Below are positions 54,766 to 64,000 of a stretch of 64,000 nt of DNA, one piece after another (the first letter of the stretch is position 1; each line of letters opens with the position of its first letter). Below the pieces are notes generated by a model. The model saw only the letters and a list, made by a program, of their open reading frames with translations. It was not told the DNA's origin and did not search any database. Both the position numbers and the translations under genes were made by a program. The stretch comes from Blepharisma japonicum (lineage: Eukaryota; Ciliophora; Heterotrichea; Heterotrichida; Blepharismidae), in the NCBI GenBank assembly GCA_949751835.1, contig CATKHK010000047.1, positions 62,001 through 126,000 on the forward strand. The letters are read 5' to 3'.

Positions 54766-55272
54766 TTAGTTATAAACCATAAAGATGCTAGAAATAAAAG
54801 CAATTACCACAAGTCCAATAAGCGCTAAATCAAGAATCCCCACTCCTACCAATCTTCCTTTTGAGCCTATCCTTGTATAGCCTATTGCATAGATAGCTCT
54901 TCCAACAATATAAGCAGCTGCTAGCCCAATTGTATAGTACTCCAGTTCGACCCCTCCAATTGGAATGCAAACAAGAGGGATGTGGATTCCTTCTAAAAAG
55001 TTATAATGCACCCTTTGAGCATTGTTAAAATAATACCAGTCCGCAAAAGATAGCTTTTCAGAGAATCGTCCATTTCCCATGTCTGGATATCCTAGTGGAT
55101 CCGGATCACGTCTGAACGTGTTTCTGAACTCTTCCCCAAAATTCTCACTCATAAACTTTGGTGTAAAAACTTTTTTCCTGGCATGGCCAACATAGATGAC
55201 AGTGCAATAGTATTCAATAAGGATTAAAAGTTCCATAAACAGAACCCAGCCGTAGTTATCTGGAAGGTCCAT
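54766..55272 (-). CDS. MAPEG-family membrane protein (microsomal GST-like)
   Basis: A 168-residue protein with about four hydrophobic segments. The core motif NNAQRVHYNFLEGIHIPLV is the MAPEG signature (R-x-H-x-N-x-x-E), which binds glutathione in microsomal glutathione S-transferases and leukotriene C4 synthase. The later AAAYIVGRAIYAIGY is the conserved third helix (xRxxYxxGY). A glutathione-dependent role at an ER-like membrane is likely; the substrate is unknown. It has about 30 extra N-terminal residues in the first loop compared with MGST3. Confidence 0.85.
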   Translation of the reverse strand: MDLPDNYGWVLFMELLILIEYYCTVIYVGHARKKVFTPKFMSENFGEEFRNTFRRDPDPLGYPDMGNGRFSEKLSFADWYYFNNAQRVHYNFLEGIHIPLVCIPIGGVELEYYTIGLAAAYIVGRAIYAIGYTRIGSKGRLVGVGILDLALIGLVVIAFISSIFMVYN

Positions 55273-55362
55273 TTTCTAATTATTTGATCGCCAATGTTTT
55301 TTTTATTGATAATTTTTAAATTTTATATGTCTACTAATAAATTATAGTCTAGCTATTATTGA

Positions 55363-57001
55363 TTATTCATAATCTTCATATTCCCCATCTTCTTCTACAA
55401 TTCTCGAGTTTGGATAATTATAGCTCAAATTTTCATTAAATCTTACTGTCTTTTTTGCCTCGCTTTCTACATCTCTCAGCTTCCTTGTCATATCTTCACT
55501 CATCTTGTTAGTCTGATTTATTGTCCTTTGTAAATCTTCTAGTCCTTTTTCTAGCTTCTCCACCTCTTGCTGTGGCCTTGATTTTCTAGTTTTGGCTTTG
55601 TATATAACAATCCCTATAATTGCTAAGCCAATTGCAATAATCCTTAAATTACTAAAATCAAAGCTTTCAGAGGCTACTTGTGGCTTATATTTGGGTGCAA
55701 TAATTTCATAAGCCGCTATTCTGTCACTGCTTGCTATAGCTAAATAATGCCCTCCTAATGATAATTTAAATCCTTTTATAAGTGGAGATTCCTTTTGTGG
55801 AAGCTGATTAAGGGTAAAATAGGCTGGAGGAAGGAAAGGTTTCCCATCAAGAAATGAAGTATTAAAATTTGTTAAAACGCCGTCACCCCAAGCTAATAAT
55901 GATCCTTTTACACTAACAAGTTTTGTATCCGGGCCGCCATGCTTATTTACTAGTCTTGCAATAGCTTTACAATGTGTGGGGACATTATTTGCGGTAAATC
56001 TGGTATCATAAGTAAAAATTTCTCCATTTTCAAAAGCAGCATGGACTATTGAGGAGGTAAAGTCTATAGAGATGTCAGTTATATTGTAAATTCCTGGGTC
56101 ACAGATTATGTGAGGCTCCATAGAGCCTAAGTTGTAAATCCCAAGGGTTTTATCACCTGCATAGGCTAGCTGCTGGCCTGATCTGTCTAAAGTTTTTATA
56201 GTAGATAAGCCTGTAGATCCACGGCTATAGATTTCTCCATTATAGTGATAAACATTTATAAATCCATCACTATCCCCAACAATCCAATATTTTTTGCCTA
56301 ATCTAGAATAATGAGAAAATGCAGTTGGTTCTGGATTTGTGCCATTAAATAAAATACCACTAGAAAGCAAAGAAACAGTAAATTTAGCTTTACTGCATTT
56401 TAATCCAAATTCCTGATCAGTTGCTGTTATTGTTGAATTTGCCTCTAAGTGCATTTCTATATGATGGACCTTTATTTCTGTTTTATCAATAGTCGCGATC
56501 AGCATTTCATCAGTACTCTGAGTAGCTGCGCAAAATAAATGTTTATGGCCTGTTTTGTATCTATAAAGAAGTTCTCCTGCTAAATCATAAATATTAAGCG
56601 TCCCATCATTCAAACATACCACAATTACTGTATTAATGAAGCTATATGACTCTTTATTCTGCTCAAAAGGCTTCAAAATCATGATATCCGCAGCCTGAAT
56701 TTTCCCTGGGACACTATTGGCTCCTTTCAAAATAAACCTATTTTCAAGATTTTCTTCTTGACTGTAGTCTTCAGACAGCTGAGGAAGATGCCTTCATGAG
56801 TCTCCAAACTAAATAAAAGATTACTGGTAATTCAACTTCATTTTTGAGCAAATCTTCACGAAGCTGGCTAAGTAGCTGGATTTTTTGATCGAGAAGTGAC
56901 AGCAGTTTTTTGGATTCTTCTATTTCTTGCTGGATTATGTCTAAGTCAGATTGAGATAGCACAAGGGAGAGCAGACATATAAGGATATGCAATTTTGCCA
57001 T
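55363..57001 (-). CDS. ER/secretory beta-propeller membrane protein
   Basis: Two exons joined across a 16-nt intron (56809-56824) encode about 540 residues. A signal peptide (MAKLHILICLLSLVLS) is followed by a short coiled coil, then repeated beta strands of propeller type (VVCLNDGTLNIYDLAGELLY, GDSDGFINVYHYNGE, TLGIYNLGSMEP). A membrane helix lies at about 440-460 (LRIIAIGLAIIGIVIY), and a coiled-coil acidic cytosolic tail follows. A TGA codes Trp just after the intron (GDSWRHL). This layout is like lumenal-propeller type I proteins, but no named family fits by eye. Confidence 0.75.
56809..56824 (-). other. 16-nt intron
   Basis: On the minus strand GTAATCTTTTATTTAG. Removing it shifts frame and joins the signal-peptide exon to the propeller exon. 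Confidence 0.86.
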
Positions 57002-57122
57002 TTATTCTAAAATATATTAAATGTTTTTTGCAGGTTGAATTAAACTCAATCTAAGGGCTTTTTCTTAAGAATTATGCTAAAAAATGCTTAGAAGTATCCT
57101 AAAATAGTATTTTTAAAGTTTT

Positions 57123-60107
57123 TTAAAAGGATTCACTACTTGAGCTTGAATTGAGGCCTATTTTTCTTGCTGGAGGGTCTCCCCACCTATTTTCTTCTGC
57201 CAAAATTTGGATATCATCACTGCTTTCGTCCGCTCTAAAAGCAGCGCTTATAGGCTGGAATGAGCTTTTAACAGGAGGGCCTCCTACATTTATCCCAGCT
57301 CCAGGTATTTGGGCTCTTGGCTGGCTTTCAACCGAAACACCTATAGATCCTTTGAACTGAGGACTAGCGAACTGTGGTTTTTGCTCTTCCGCTGGCCTTG
57401 AAAATCCTATCCCTCTGCCCATTCCTCCTATTCTTGGTTGTGGGTCTCCATATATAGGACGTGGATCATCTGCTTCGTATACAGGTGCCAAGGACTGTTT
57501 TTCTTGTATAGGATTTTTCATTACAGGATCATTAGGCTGCCTCGCGAAGTCCCCTGGCCTTGAAAATCCTGCTCCTCTACCCATCCCTCCTATTCTTGCT
57601 TGTGGGTCTCCATATATAGGTTGTGATTCATCTGCTTCATATACAGGCGCCATGGACTGTTTTTCTTGTATAGGATTTTTCATTGCAGGATCAGTAGGTT
57701 GCCTTGCAAAGCCTGGGAGTTGTGGCTCTTCAATAACGCTAAGTTTAGCTTGAGGTTCCCTTCCAAATGGAGAAGCTCTAAGGTGGGAAGGAATTTCTCG
57801 TCCTGCAGGGTTGAATTTTCCTTTAGGAGCGTCTGATTCTACTTGGATAGCGGAAAAGCCTGAAGGAACATTTACACTGCCTTTTAGCTCAGGCTCAGCT
57901 TTAGGTGGAAATCCAGGTCTCATTGAAGGGATATTGACGCTCGTGTCGGGATTTCTAGAATCAGCTCTGGAGGAATCTACACTTATATCAATTTTCTGGA
58001 TTCCTGGCCTCATATCAGGCCTTCCAAAGCCTGAATTTTCTGCTCTTGGACTTTGCTTTTCAGGTATTTCAACTGCTCTCTGCCCTCCAAGATTTCCTCT
58101 AGTACCAAATGCTAGGTTTTCCATCCTTGGGCTTTGCTTTTCAGGCACTTCAGGTCTATATCCTCCAGGATTCCCTCTTATTTCAGGCTGAGGATTTGGC
58201 ACCCCAAATCTCCCTTTTAGCCCAGGTGACCCTTCTTCTGGCAATCTTGCTTCAGATCTAAACTCAAATTTCTTAGGTTCTTGATTCATATTTTTTACCT
58301 CAAATCCATTAGGATTTCTAACCCCAAATCCTTGGAAATCTTCTCCAGGTCTTGATGGGAATTCATTTTTGCTATTTATATTATCAGTTGTGACATTTTT
58401 GTTATCTTTTTCATCTAGCTTAATATTGATCTCTTCATGAGACATCGGGTCATGTTCTTCATGGCTGCTTCCGAACTGTTTTTCATTTTTGAATTTTAGT
58501 ATAATAAAAACCCATATCAGTATCATAATAATTCCCATAAAAATACTGATTACAGCTACTGCAGCAAGCTCTTTGTGACTACTGGATACTCTAATGTATT
58601 GAAAAGCCCCAGAGCCATTATTGCTGTTACTATCAGTAGAAGGTGTTGTGGTCCCTGATAGTTTAGCATCACCAGTAGTCAAAAATGTTTTTGTTGAAGA
58701 TAATGAGCTGGTAACTGTCGCTGAATAGGTAATTGCCATGTCTTCATTATTATAAGAAGCTCCTTTATAGCTGTATAAGTTTATATTAAAAGTGTAGTTC
58801 GTAAGCTTTGCAAGTGTGGCAATATTGACTTGGAAACTGATTTTTTGAGTAGAATCAGTCACATTTGTAATAGGTAAAGCAGTGCCTCCACTTGTGACAT
58901 TGGTAACCATGTAGTCATAGGTTGAACCATAAGTAGCTTTAAAATCAAAGATTAAGGTATCATAACTGTCGGAAATCCCAAGATTTTGCAATGTGAATGC
59001 TAATGTAGAATACGCTACAGGGCTTACAGCGTCCCCACAATTTGTTCCGCAGTCAACTTTTACACTGCTAGTAAGGTAGAGTTTTATATCAGGGGTACTA
59101 GTCATAACAAGCTCTTTAAAAGTAGCAGTATGGGTCTTACAAGTAGAAAGTATTGAATCTTTTGCAGTATTTTTGTCCCCTATTGCAGCTTGAAATGAAA
59201 TAATGGTATTGTTCATACCATAGTCTATTATAGCTCCATTTACAGTAGATTTTGCAATATCATTGCTAGTTCCATAGGTCATTGAACTCAAAGAAGTCGC
59301 GTTTGTTAATAAATTCGTATAATAAGAGTAATAATTTTCTTGACCTGAATAAGCTTTTAACATATTTTCGCTTGTGTATGAGTAAGGATAAAGATACTGA
59401 TTTCCATAGTTATCATAATGAATCCACATTTTAAAAGTCCCTTCGCTTGCTATTAATGACTTTATTGCTGAAGACTCTTTTTCAGAAAACTCAGCCGTTC
59501 CACGATAAGTATCACTGCAATTATCACCTGAAGATCCTACTTCATCATAATGCCAATAAGCCCCAAAATTTCTATTAAGATCTACTCCTGATTTAGTAGC
59601 ACTGCATAAAAATTACTCTGTTGTACATGTACTTTTGGTGTTTTTTAAATATGTCACAAAGCTACTGGTAGTTGCATAGTTTTCGTATGATTTTGTATAT
59701 GCGTCTATATTAATCACTGGAAAGAAGTAGAATATGGAGGTTTGAAGTAAATAAACGGTGTCAGCACTTTCGTCATTGATCATGTAATTTAATAGATATA
59801 AGACTTGGGTAGCTGATAAAGGCTGAGTCGTTGTATGCATCCCTGTAACCAAAATTTTTTGTCTTATTGAGGAGTCAAGGCCATCTAAGTAATATTTACC
59901 TGTTGTACTCACTTTGGCTCCTTTTATATCGACGCCGCCTTCAGTTTGGCCTGCAGTAATCAAGGTCACGTTGGTGGAAACTAATTTGCTGAGCATTGCA
60001 TTAATTTCCGTCATGTTAAAGTAGCCTCCTAAGTAACCTGTGGCCAAATTTGAGTCATCCCAGGAATAAACGATGCTGAAGAAAAGAAAAATCAAATGAA
60101 TTGCCAT
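57123..60107 (-). CDS. membrane-anchored M14 pseudo-carboxypeptidase
   Basis: Two exons joined across a 15-nt intron (59602-59616) encode about 989 residues. A signal peptide (first 15) is followed by an M14 carboxypeptidase-like domain (about 20-320), a beta-rich linker, a membrane helix (510-532) and a 457-residue Pro/Gly-rich cytosolic tail. Family landmarks are present: H91 (first zinc ligand), GVDLNRNFG (N173, R174), YRGTAEFSEKES, and H225 in MWIHYDNYGNQYLYPY (third zinc ligand). Two key acids are not: the zinc-binding Glu three after H91 is T94 (HTTT), and the catalytic Glu (family FxFELR) aligns with Q301 (ISFQAAI). It is therefore predicted inactive and perhaps a peptide-binding receptor. 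The tail has two 54-residue repeats. Confidence 0.86.
57385..57708 (-). repeat. two 162-bp coding tandem repeats
   Basis: Within the cytosolic tail of the pseudo-carboxypeptidase two adjacent 162-bp (54-codon) units differ by few changes; shared landmarks are FARQPxDPxMKNPIQEKQS, APVYEAD and IYGDPQxRIGGMGRG. A shorter EKQSPRxEN motif is also doubled upstream. Confidence 0.9.
59602..59616 (-). other. 15-nt intron
   Basis: On the minus strand GTAATTTTTATGCAG. Removing it joins TTD to ATKSGVDLNRNFG, the conserved carboxypeptidase block. Confidence 0.9.
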
Positions 60108-60376
60108 TTTACAATTATCACGAATATAATTTGAATGCTAATTAGTATATAATCAGTTACTAATTATATTTGTTATCCTTTCTTTTTATATTTGTGTATC
60201 ATCACACTAAATTTATTGTAATTGTTCATATATAATGTAGATAATAAAAATAAGATTAAAAATGATGCCGTTTTGCTATAAAATTATTAATTTGAATATA
60301 GCTTTTTTATTAAATATAGTTTTATCAAGAAGTCATTGAGAAGGGGTTATAATAATTTTAAATAAAATTATCAAAA

Positions 60377-62104
60377 ATGAAAGACCATAGAGGAGCTATA
60401 AAGCTTATAAAATTCGCAATTTTTGTAGCAATTGTCGTGCATGTGATGGGTTGTCTTTGATACTTGATAGCAAAGCTTGATAATTTTAGTCCAAATACTT
60501 GAGTAGCTCGGCATGGCTATATAGATTCTGATAAAACCTCTTGTTATATTGCCTCGATTTATTTCATTTTCACGACTTTAACAACTGTAGGGTATGGAGA
60601 TATCCATGCCTATACTAAATCTGAAAGAGCCTTTGTATTTGTACTGATGGCACTTGGGGTTGCATTTTACTCTTACACTATATCAAATCTCTCCACGATC
60701 ATGGCCAACATGGACAGCAAAACATCAAACTTGAGAAACCGCTTGAATGCCTTAAATGATTTTGCAAAAGCGACGAAGCTTCCAGATGATTTAAAGCAGA
60801 AAATTAAAGCTCATATTCTTTTGAATTATGAAGAAAATATGTTTAGTTGGTTTGATCAGGATACTTTGATGAATGAATTGCCAGCTTCGCTAAGGACTGA
60901 TGTGTCTTTGCACATGCATCATAAAATTGTGGAAAAAATTTACTTTTTCCAAGACAAAGACCCTGGATTTATATCTTATATAGTCCCAAAACTCCGAACA
61001 GTAAGTCTTCAACCAGGCGAGTTTTTATATAAAGAGTATGAATTTCCAGATGAGGTTTATTTTTTGACAAAAGGAAGAGTAAATTTAATAGCCTCAAATG
61101 GCGTTGTTTTTAAATCATACGTGCAAGGATCCTACTTTGGAGAAGTCGAGATCATGGAAAACACTCCTAGAGACTGCTCGGTGCAAGCCACAAAGGATGG
61201 GGCTGAGTTTTTAGTCCTGTCTAAAAGGCATTTCTTAAAGATGCTTGAAGAATTTCCGAAAATTGCTGAAGAAATTAATGACACTTCTAGACTGAGATGT
61301 ATAAAAAATTCTGAAGCAAAAGAAACTGCTCTAAAAATAGAAACAAAAGAAGCTTTTATTCTTGATAGACAGCAAAGCTGAAGACTTAAAAAATCTTCAA
61401 CTAGAAATTTAGAAAAAAATGATAAATCGCCTAAAAATAGTGATAATAACAAAAAAATGAAGCAAAAAACAATGAATTTCAAAAAAGAAAGATTCAGAAA
61501 AATGTGGCAAAATATAATAGAAGAGAAAAAAGAAGAAAATAAATCTGAAATTGCCAGAAGAAAGAAAGAAAACTCATTAAAAGGCTCAGAGCCACAATCC
61601 CCAGATAGCAAGCCAAACTTAAGAACGCTCAAAAGACACCCTACAATGATGCCAGGCGTGAAAATGAATAATGAAAAAATCAGAAGTTCTCGTCGACATT
61701 CGACTTTTGCCCCAAATATAGACAGATTTGATTCATTAGAGAGAAATCCAAATAGAAATTATGGTGCAAAAACTGATTTTGACATTCCAATTATGAAATA
61801 CGAAGAACTTGAAGTTGACTCCCCTTTAGTTACTGAAGAAAACGAAAATAGAGACCCAAAACATAATAAATTGCAGCTATTAAAGATGCTATATGCTCAT
61901 TTATCAAAACACAATGCCAAATTGCATAATAAACTGAGAGTTTCAAAAGGGTCTTTGGCACTTCTTCAAAACAGACAAGGGTATATAAAAGAGCAAGTCA
62001 CAAAAATTTTGTCATTTTTAAAAGAAGAACATGAAGGAAAAAGTGAAAAGAAAACTGAGGAAATAAGATTTTCAAGAAAAAGAAACAGCGTGGACTCATT
62101 TTAA
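60377..62104 (+). CDS. short K+ channel with cyclic-nucleotide-binding domain
   Basis: A 575-residue protein. It starts directly in an S5-like segment (IKFAIFVAIVVHVMGCLWYL, the Trp coded by TGA), then the pore with TTVGYGD (residues 69-75), S6 (AFVFVLMALGVAFYSYTIS), a C-linker (about 105-190) and a cyclic-nucleotide-binding domain (about 190-310: LQPGEFLYKEYEFPDEVYFL, GSYFGEVEIMENTPRDCSV). A Lys-rich disordered tail follows. Two further TGAs are Trp (SPNTWVAR and QQSWRLKK). The RDC/S part of the phosphate-binding cassette (PRDCSV) is close to canonical PRTA-S. The S1-S4 voltage sensor found in EAG/HCN/CNG channels is absent; an in-frame TAA lies shortly upstream of the ATG. Confidence 0.84.
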
Positions 62105-62333
62105 GATGCGCAGATAATGATTTTGATGCTAATGTTAATACCTTTACAAATTATTTTTATAATATATTTCAGATGCATTATTCGAGACATCTGCTTCCTT
62201 ATTTATTTAATTTAATAAAAATTATACGAAGTTTAATATTTAGTCTTTCAATAAAAGCTTTTTTCTGCTTATTAATTTTAAATAATCAGAACCATTTCAA
62301 AATTTATTTTGAGGAAGATAATAGCTAATTAAA

Positions 62334-63611
62334 ATGAATCTCAATAAAGTTCAGCGATTTTCCAACACCCCAACAAAGCTAGGACACATCTCTTTATCCC
62401 AACCCCCAAAAATCACTCTTTCTCAATCAGTCACCAACAAAGTTTCCCAAATTTACAAGAACTCCCCATATGCACGTCCAAATTCACGCTCAAAGTCTTC
62501 TCCTCACAAGGCCGACCCTTCCCCAGCCAGAATTCGTCGAGCTACCCCTACAATAAAAAAAAATTCTTCGAGTTCCCTTCTACAAACCCATTCAATTCCT
62601 CCTCAAAAACGGACTTCTTCGCATTCAAATTTGCCACTTCTCAATGAAAGTATCGATAATTTTACAGTCGTAAAACCTAATAGACAAGGCCACAGCGTAA
62701 ATTTGTCATTTAATAATTCCTTCAAAATTTCTTCACAAGGGAACGATTCTAAAGGGTCTCCGAAAATCCCTTCAAGGCAAAGCACGGCATCGACAGAAAT
62801 TCAGTTTCTTGAAGGCAAGCTTTCGCAGAAGCTAAGTGAGTTATCACAAAAAGATAGGCTGCAAACAGTAGGAAAACTTAGTGTTTATAGAGAAATTTTC
62901 CAGGAAATTATAAATAAGGATACGATTTACGGGACTTTGTTGGCAAAAATCCAGAAAGCGTATGATGAAGCTATAACGGAAAGAAATACTTTGAAGTCTT
63001 TAAATACAAATGACTTAGAATCTAAATTAGAAGACTTAAACAGAAAATTAACTAACTGTGCAGAAAGTAAAAGATCGCTTGAAAAAAAAATTGAGCGAGT
63101 TTTAAAAGAAAATCAAGCTTTAAATATAAAGCTTGAAGACAAAGAAACAAGATATGAAGAATTGCAAGGCAAACTTTATAAAATATCACAAATTAATGTT
63201 GAAGGAGTGGATATGAATGAAGAAAGCTGAAAATTCATTATTGCTGAAAACAAGGCATATGCTGACTTATGTCAAAAAATGAAAACTGATATAAAAAATT
63301 ACAAGTACAAAGAAAAAAAATTATTAAAGCTTGTAATGGCGCTTAAAAAGCGAGGATACCCAGTTGAAGAAGTGTATGACCAAGATGTCCAGAAAAAGAA
63401 GAAAGAAATGCCAAAGTATGAAGGATCTGATGAGCCTGAAGATAATTCGGAAAATGAGCAGCTTGTTAGTGGCAGACCAAAAGATGTGAAGAAGCCTCAG
63501 AATATTCCAAGTTTAAAGTTGGAAGAAATTCAGCATGAAACCTTTTCATCATCTTCGTCTTCAAGCTATTCGGAGTCCAATGAATCGTCATCGTCTTCAT
63601 CAAAAGCTTAA
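62334..63611 (+). CDS. coiled-coil protein with NSPYA start and Ser-rich tail
   Basis: A 425-residue protein read through one TGA (Trp in NEESWKFII). The basic, Ser/Pro-rich N-terminus contains KNSPYARPNS. A coiled coil spans about 230-345, then LLKLVMALKKRGYPVEEVY, then an acidic, Ser-rich end (SSSSSSSYSESNESSSSSS). The same three elements are seen in the gene at 28000-29010, so the two probably share a family. Function is unknown. Confidence 0.75.
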
Positions 63612-63730
63612 TATAAATATATGTATTAGTCAAGATTGCTTGAATTTTTTGAATAATAAATCTTTTCTTTAATTTTTATTATTTATCATTTAAAAATAAT
63701 CATTATACACAATTTTTATTATTTCGCTAG

Positions 63731-64000
63731 TTAATTTTGAGTTTCATTTAAAAAACTACTTCCCTTATGCTGCTCAGTGCAGATTTCGCCTCTCATGACA
63801 AATTGGCTATCATTTTCGGTCGTTTTATTTATCATTTTTGCTTCAGTTTCGGTTTCTATTGTAACATATCTTTGCTCTTCGTATGAAAGTTTTTGAATGA
63901 TTATTTTTCTTGCAATAATTAAATAAGCAATATTTACAATTGTAATAAGAACTAGGATAGCTAATGATAGCTTTGGGGCATCTTCTGCACAAATTGTTAT
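63731..64000 (-). CDS. membrane protein C-terminus (partial)
   Basis: Ninety codons are visible, from the window end to TAA at 63731, in one continuous frame with no TGA. A membrane helix (LSLAILVLITIVNIAYLIIA) is followed by a basic then acidic cytosolic-looking tail of about 60 residues. The main part of the gene lies outside, so the family is unknown. Confidence 0.7.
   Translation of the reverse strand: MTICAEDAPKLSLAILVLITIVNIAYLIIARKIIIQKLSYEEQRYVTIETETEAKMINKTTENDSQFVMRGEICTEQHKGSSFLNETQN

Noticed and set aside
1-64000. reading TGA as stop with many broken genes or programmed frameshifts
   Set aside because: Frames continue in phase after each TGA at conserved Trp sites; no shift is needed.

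Overview
The window looks like somatic (macronuclear) DNA of a heterotrich ciliate close to Blepharisma. Three things in the sequence point there. (1) TGA is a sense codon: about 40 in-frame TGAs fall inside otherwise continuous conserved proteins, several at positions where the family has an invariant tryptophan (the RING finger at 13754, the P4-ATPase at 26251 and 26800). TAA and TAG are the only stops. (2) Introns are 15 or 16 nt, GTA...AG, with an adenosine always six bases from the 3' end. Nine are resolved here. (3) The DNA is A+T-rich, genes are densely packed on both strands, and leaders are very short. Because TGA is Trp, standard-code ORFs break many genes; the coordinates below are rejoined across TGA and across introns.

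Layout. 1-5.8 kb: a Cache-domain receptor (cut by the window edge), a coiled-coil protein with two introns, an SK-type potassium channel, a small unknown and a coiled-coil/Cys-rich protein. 6-11.3 kb: a USP12/46-like deubiquitinase, three small unknowns and an F-box protein with three introns. 12-16 kb: the E2 of a branched-chain 2-oxo acid dehydrogenase, a RING-PHD protein, a ZNRD2-like protein and a plant-type vacuolar sorting receptor. 16-24 kb: a triple calcyphosin-like EF-hand protein, an unknown and a 1,496-residue ASH/Hydin-like ciliary protein. 24-31.4 kb: a P4-ATPase flippase, a coiled-coil protein, citrate synthase and an EF-hand protein. 31.6-36.2 kb: a locally duplicated block with two secreted Cys-rich paralogues, a myristoylated coiled-coil gene plus the relic of a second copy, and three identical tRNA-Trp(CCA) genes. 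36.4-41.7 kb: BRX1, a TMX2-like protein, a UBX-like protein, BTB-SPRY and a decayed gene. 42-50.3 kb: a six-TM protein, several unknowns, an FHA/RING-CH protein and a coiled-coil protein. 50.3-64 kb: a VPS10/sortilin receptor, an unknown, a MAPEG relic and an intact MAPEG protein, a membrane beta-propeller-like protein, a membrane-anchored pseudo-carboxypeptidase, a short K+ channel with a cyclic-nucleotide-binding domain, a coiled-coil protein and the end of a membrane protein.

The most notable system is the tRNA-Trp cluster. All three copies carry a CCA anticodon but have an A27-C43 mismatch, leaving a 4-bp instead of a 5-bp anticodon stem, in DNA where UGA means Trp. A shortened anticodon stem on tRNA-Trp(CCA) is the known feature that lets a near-cognate tRNA read UGA, so the window holds both the recoded genes and a plausible decoder. 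Apart from this the genes are ordinary eukaryotic housekeeping, trafficking and ciliary genes without operon logic. No mobile element, CRISPR array, telomere or rRNA was seen.
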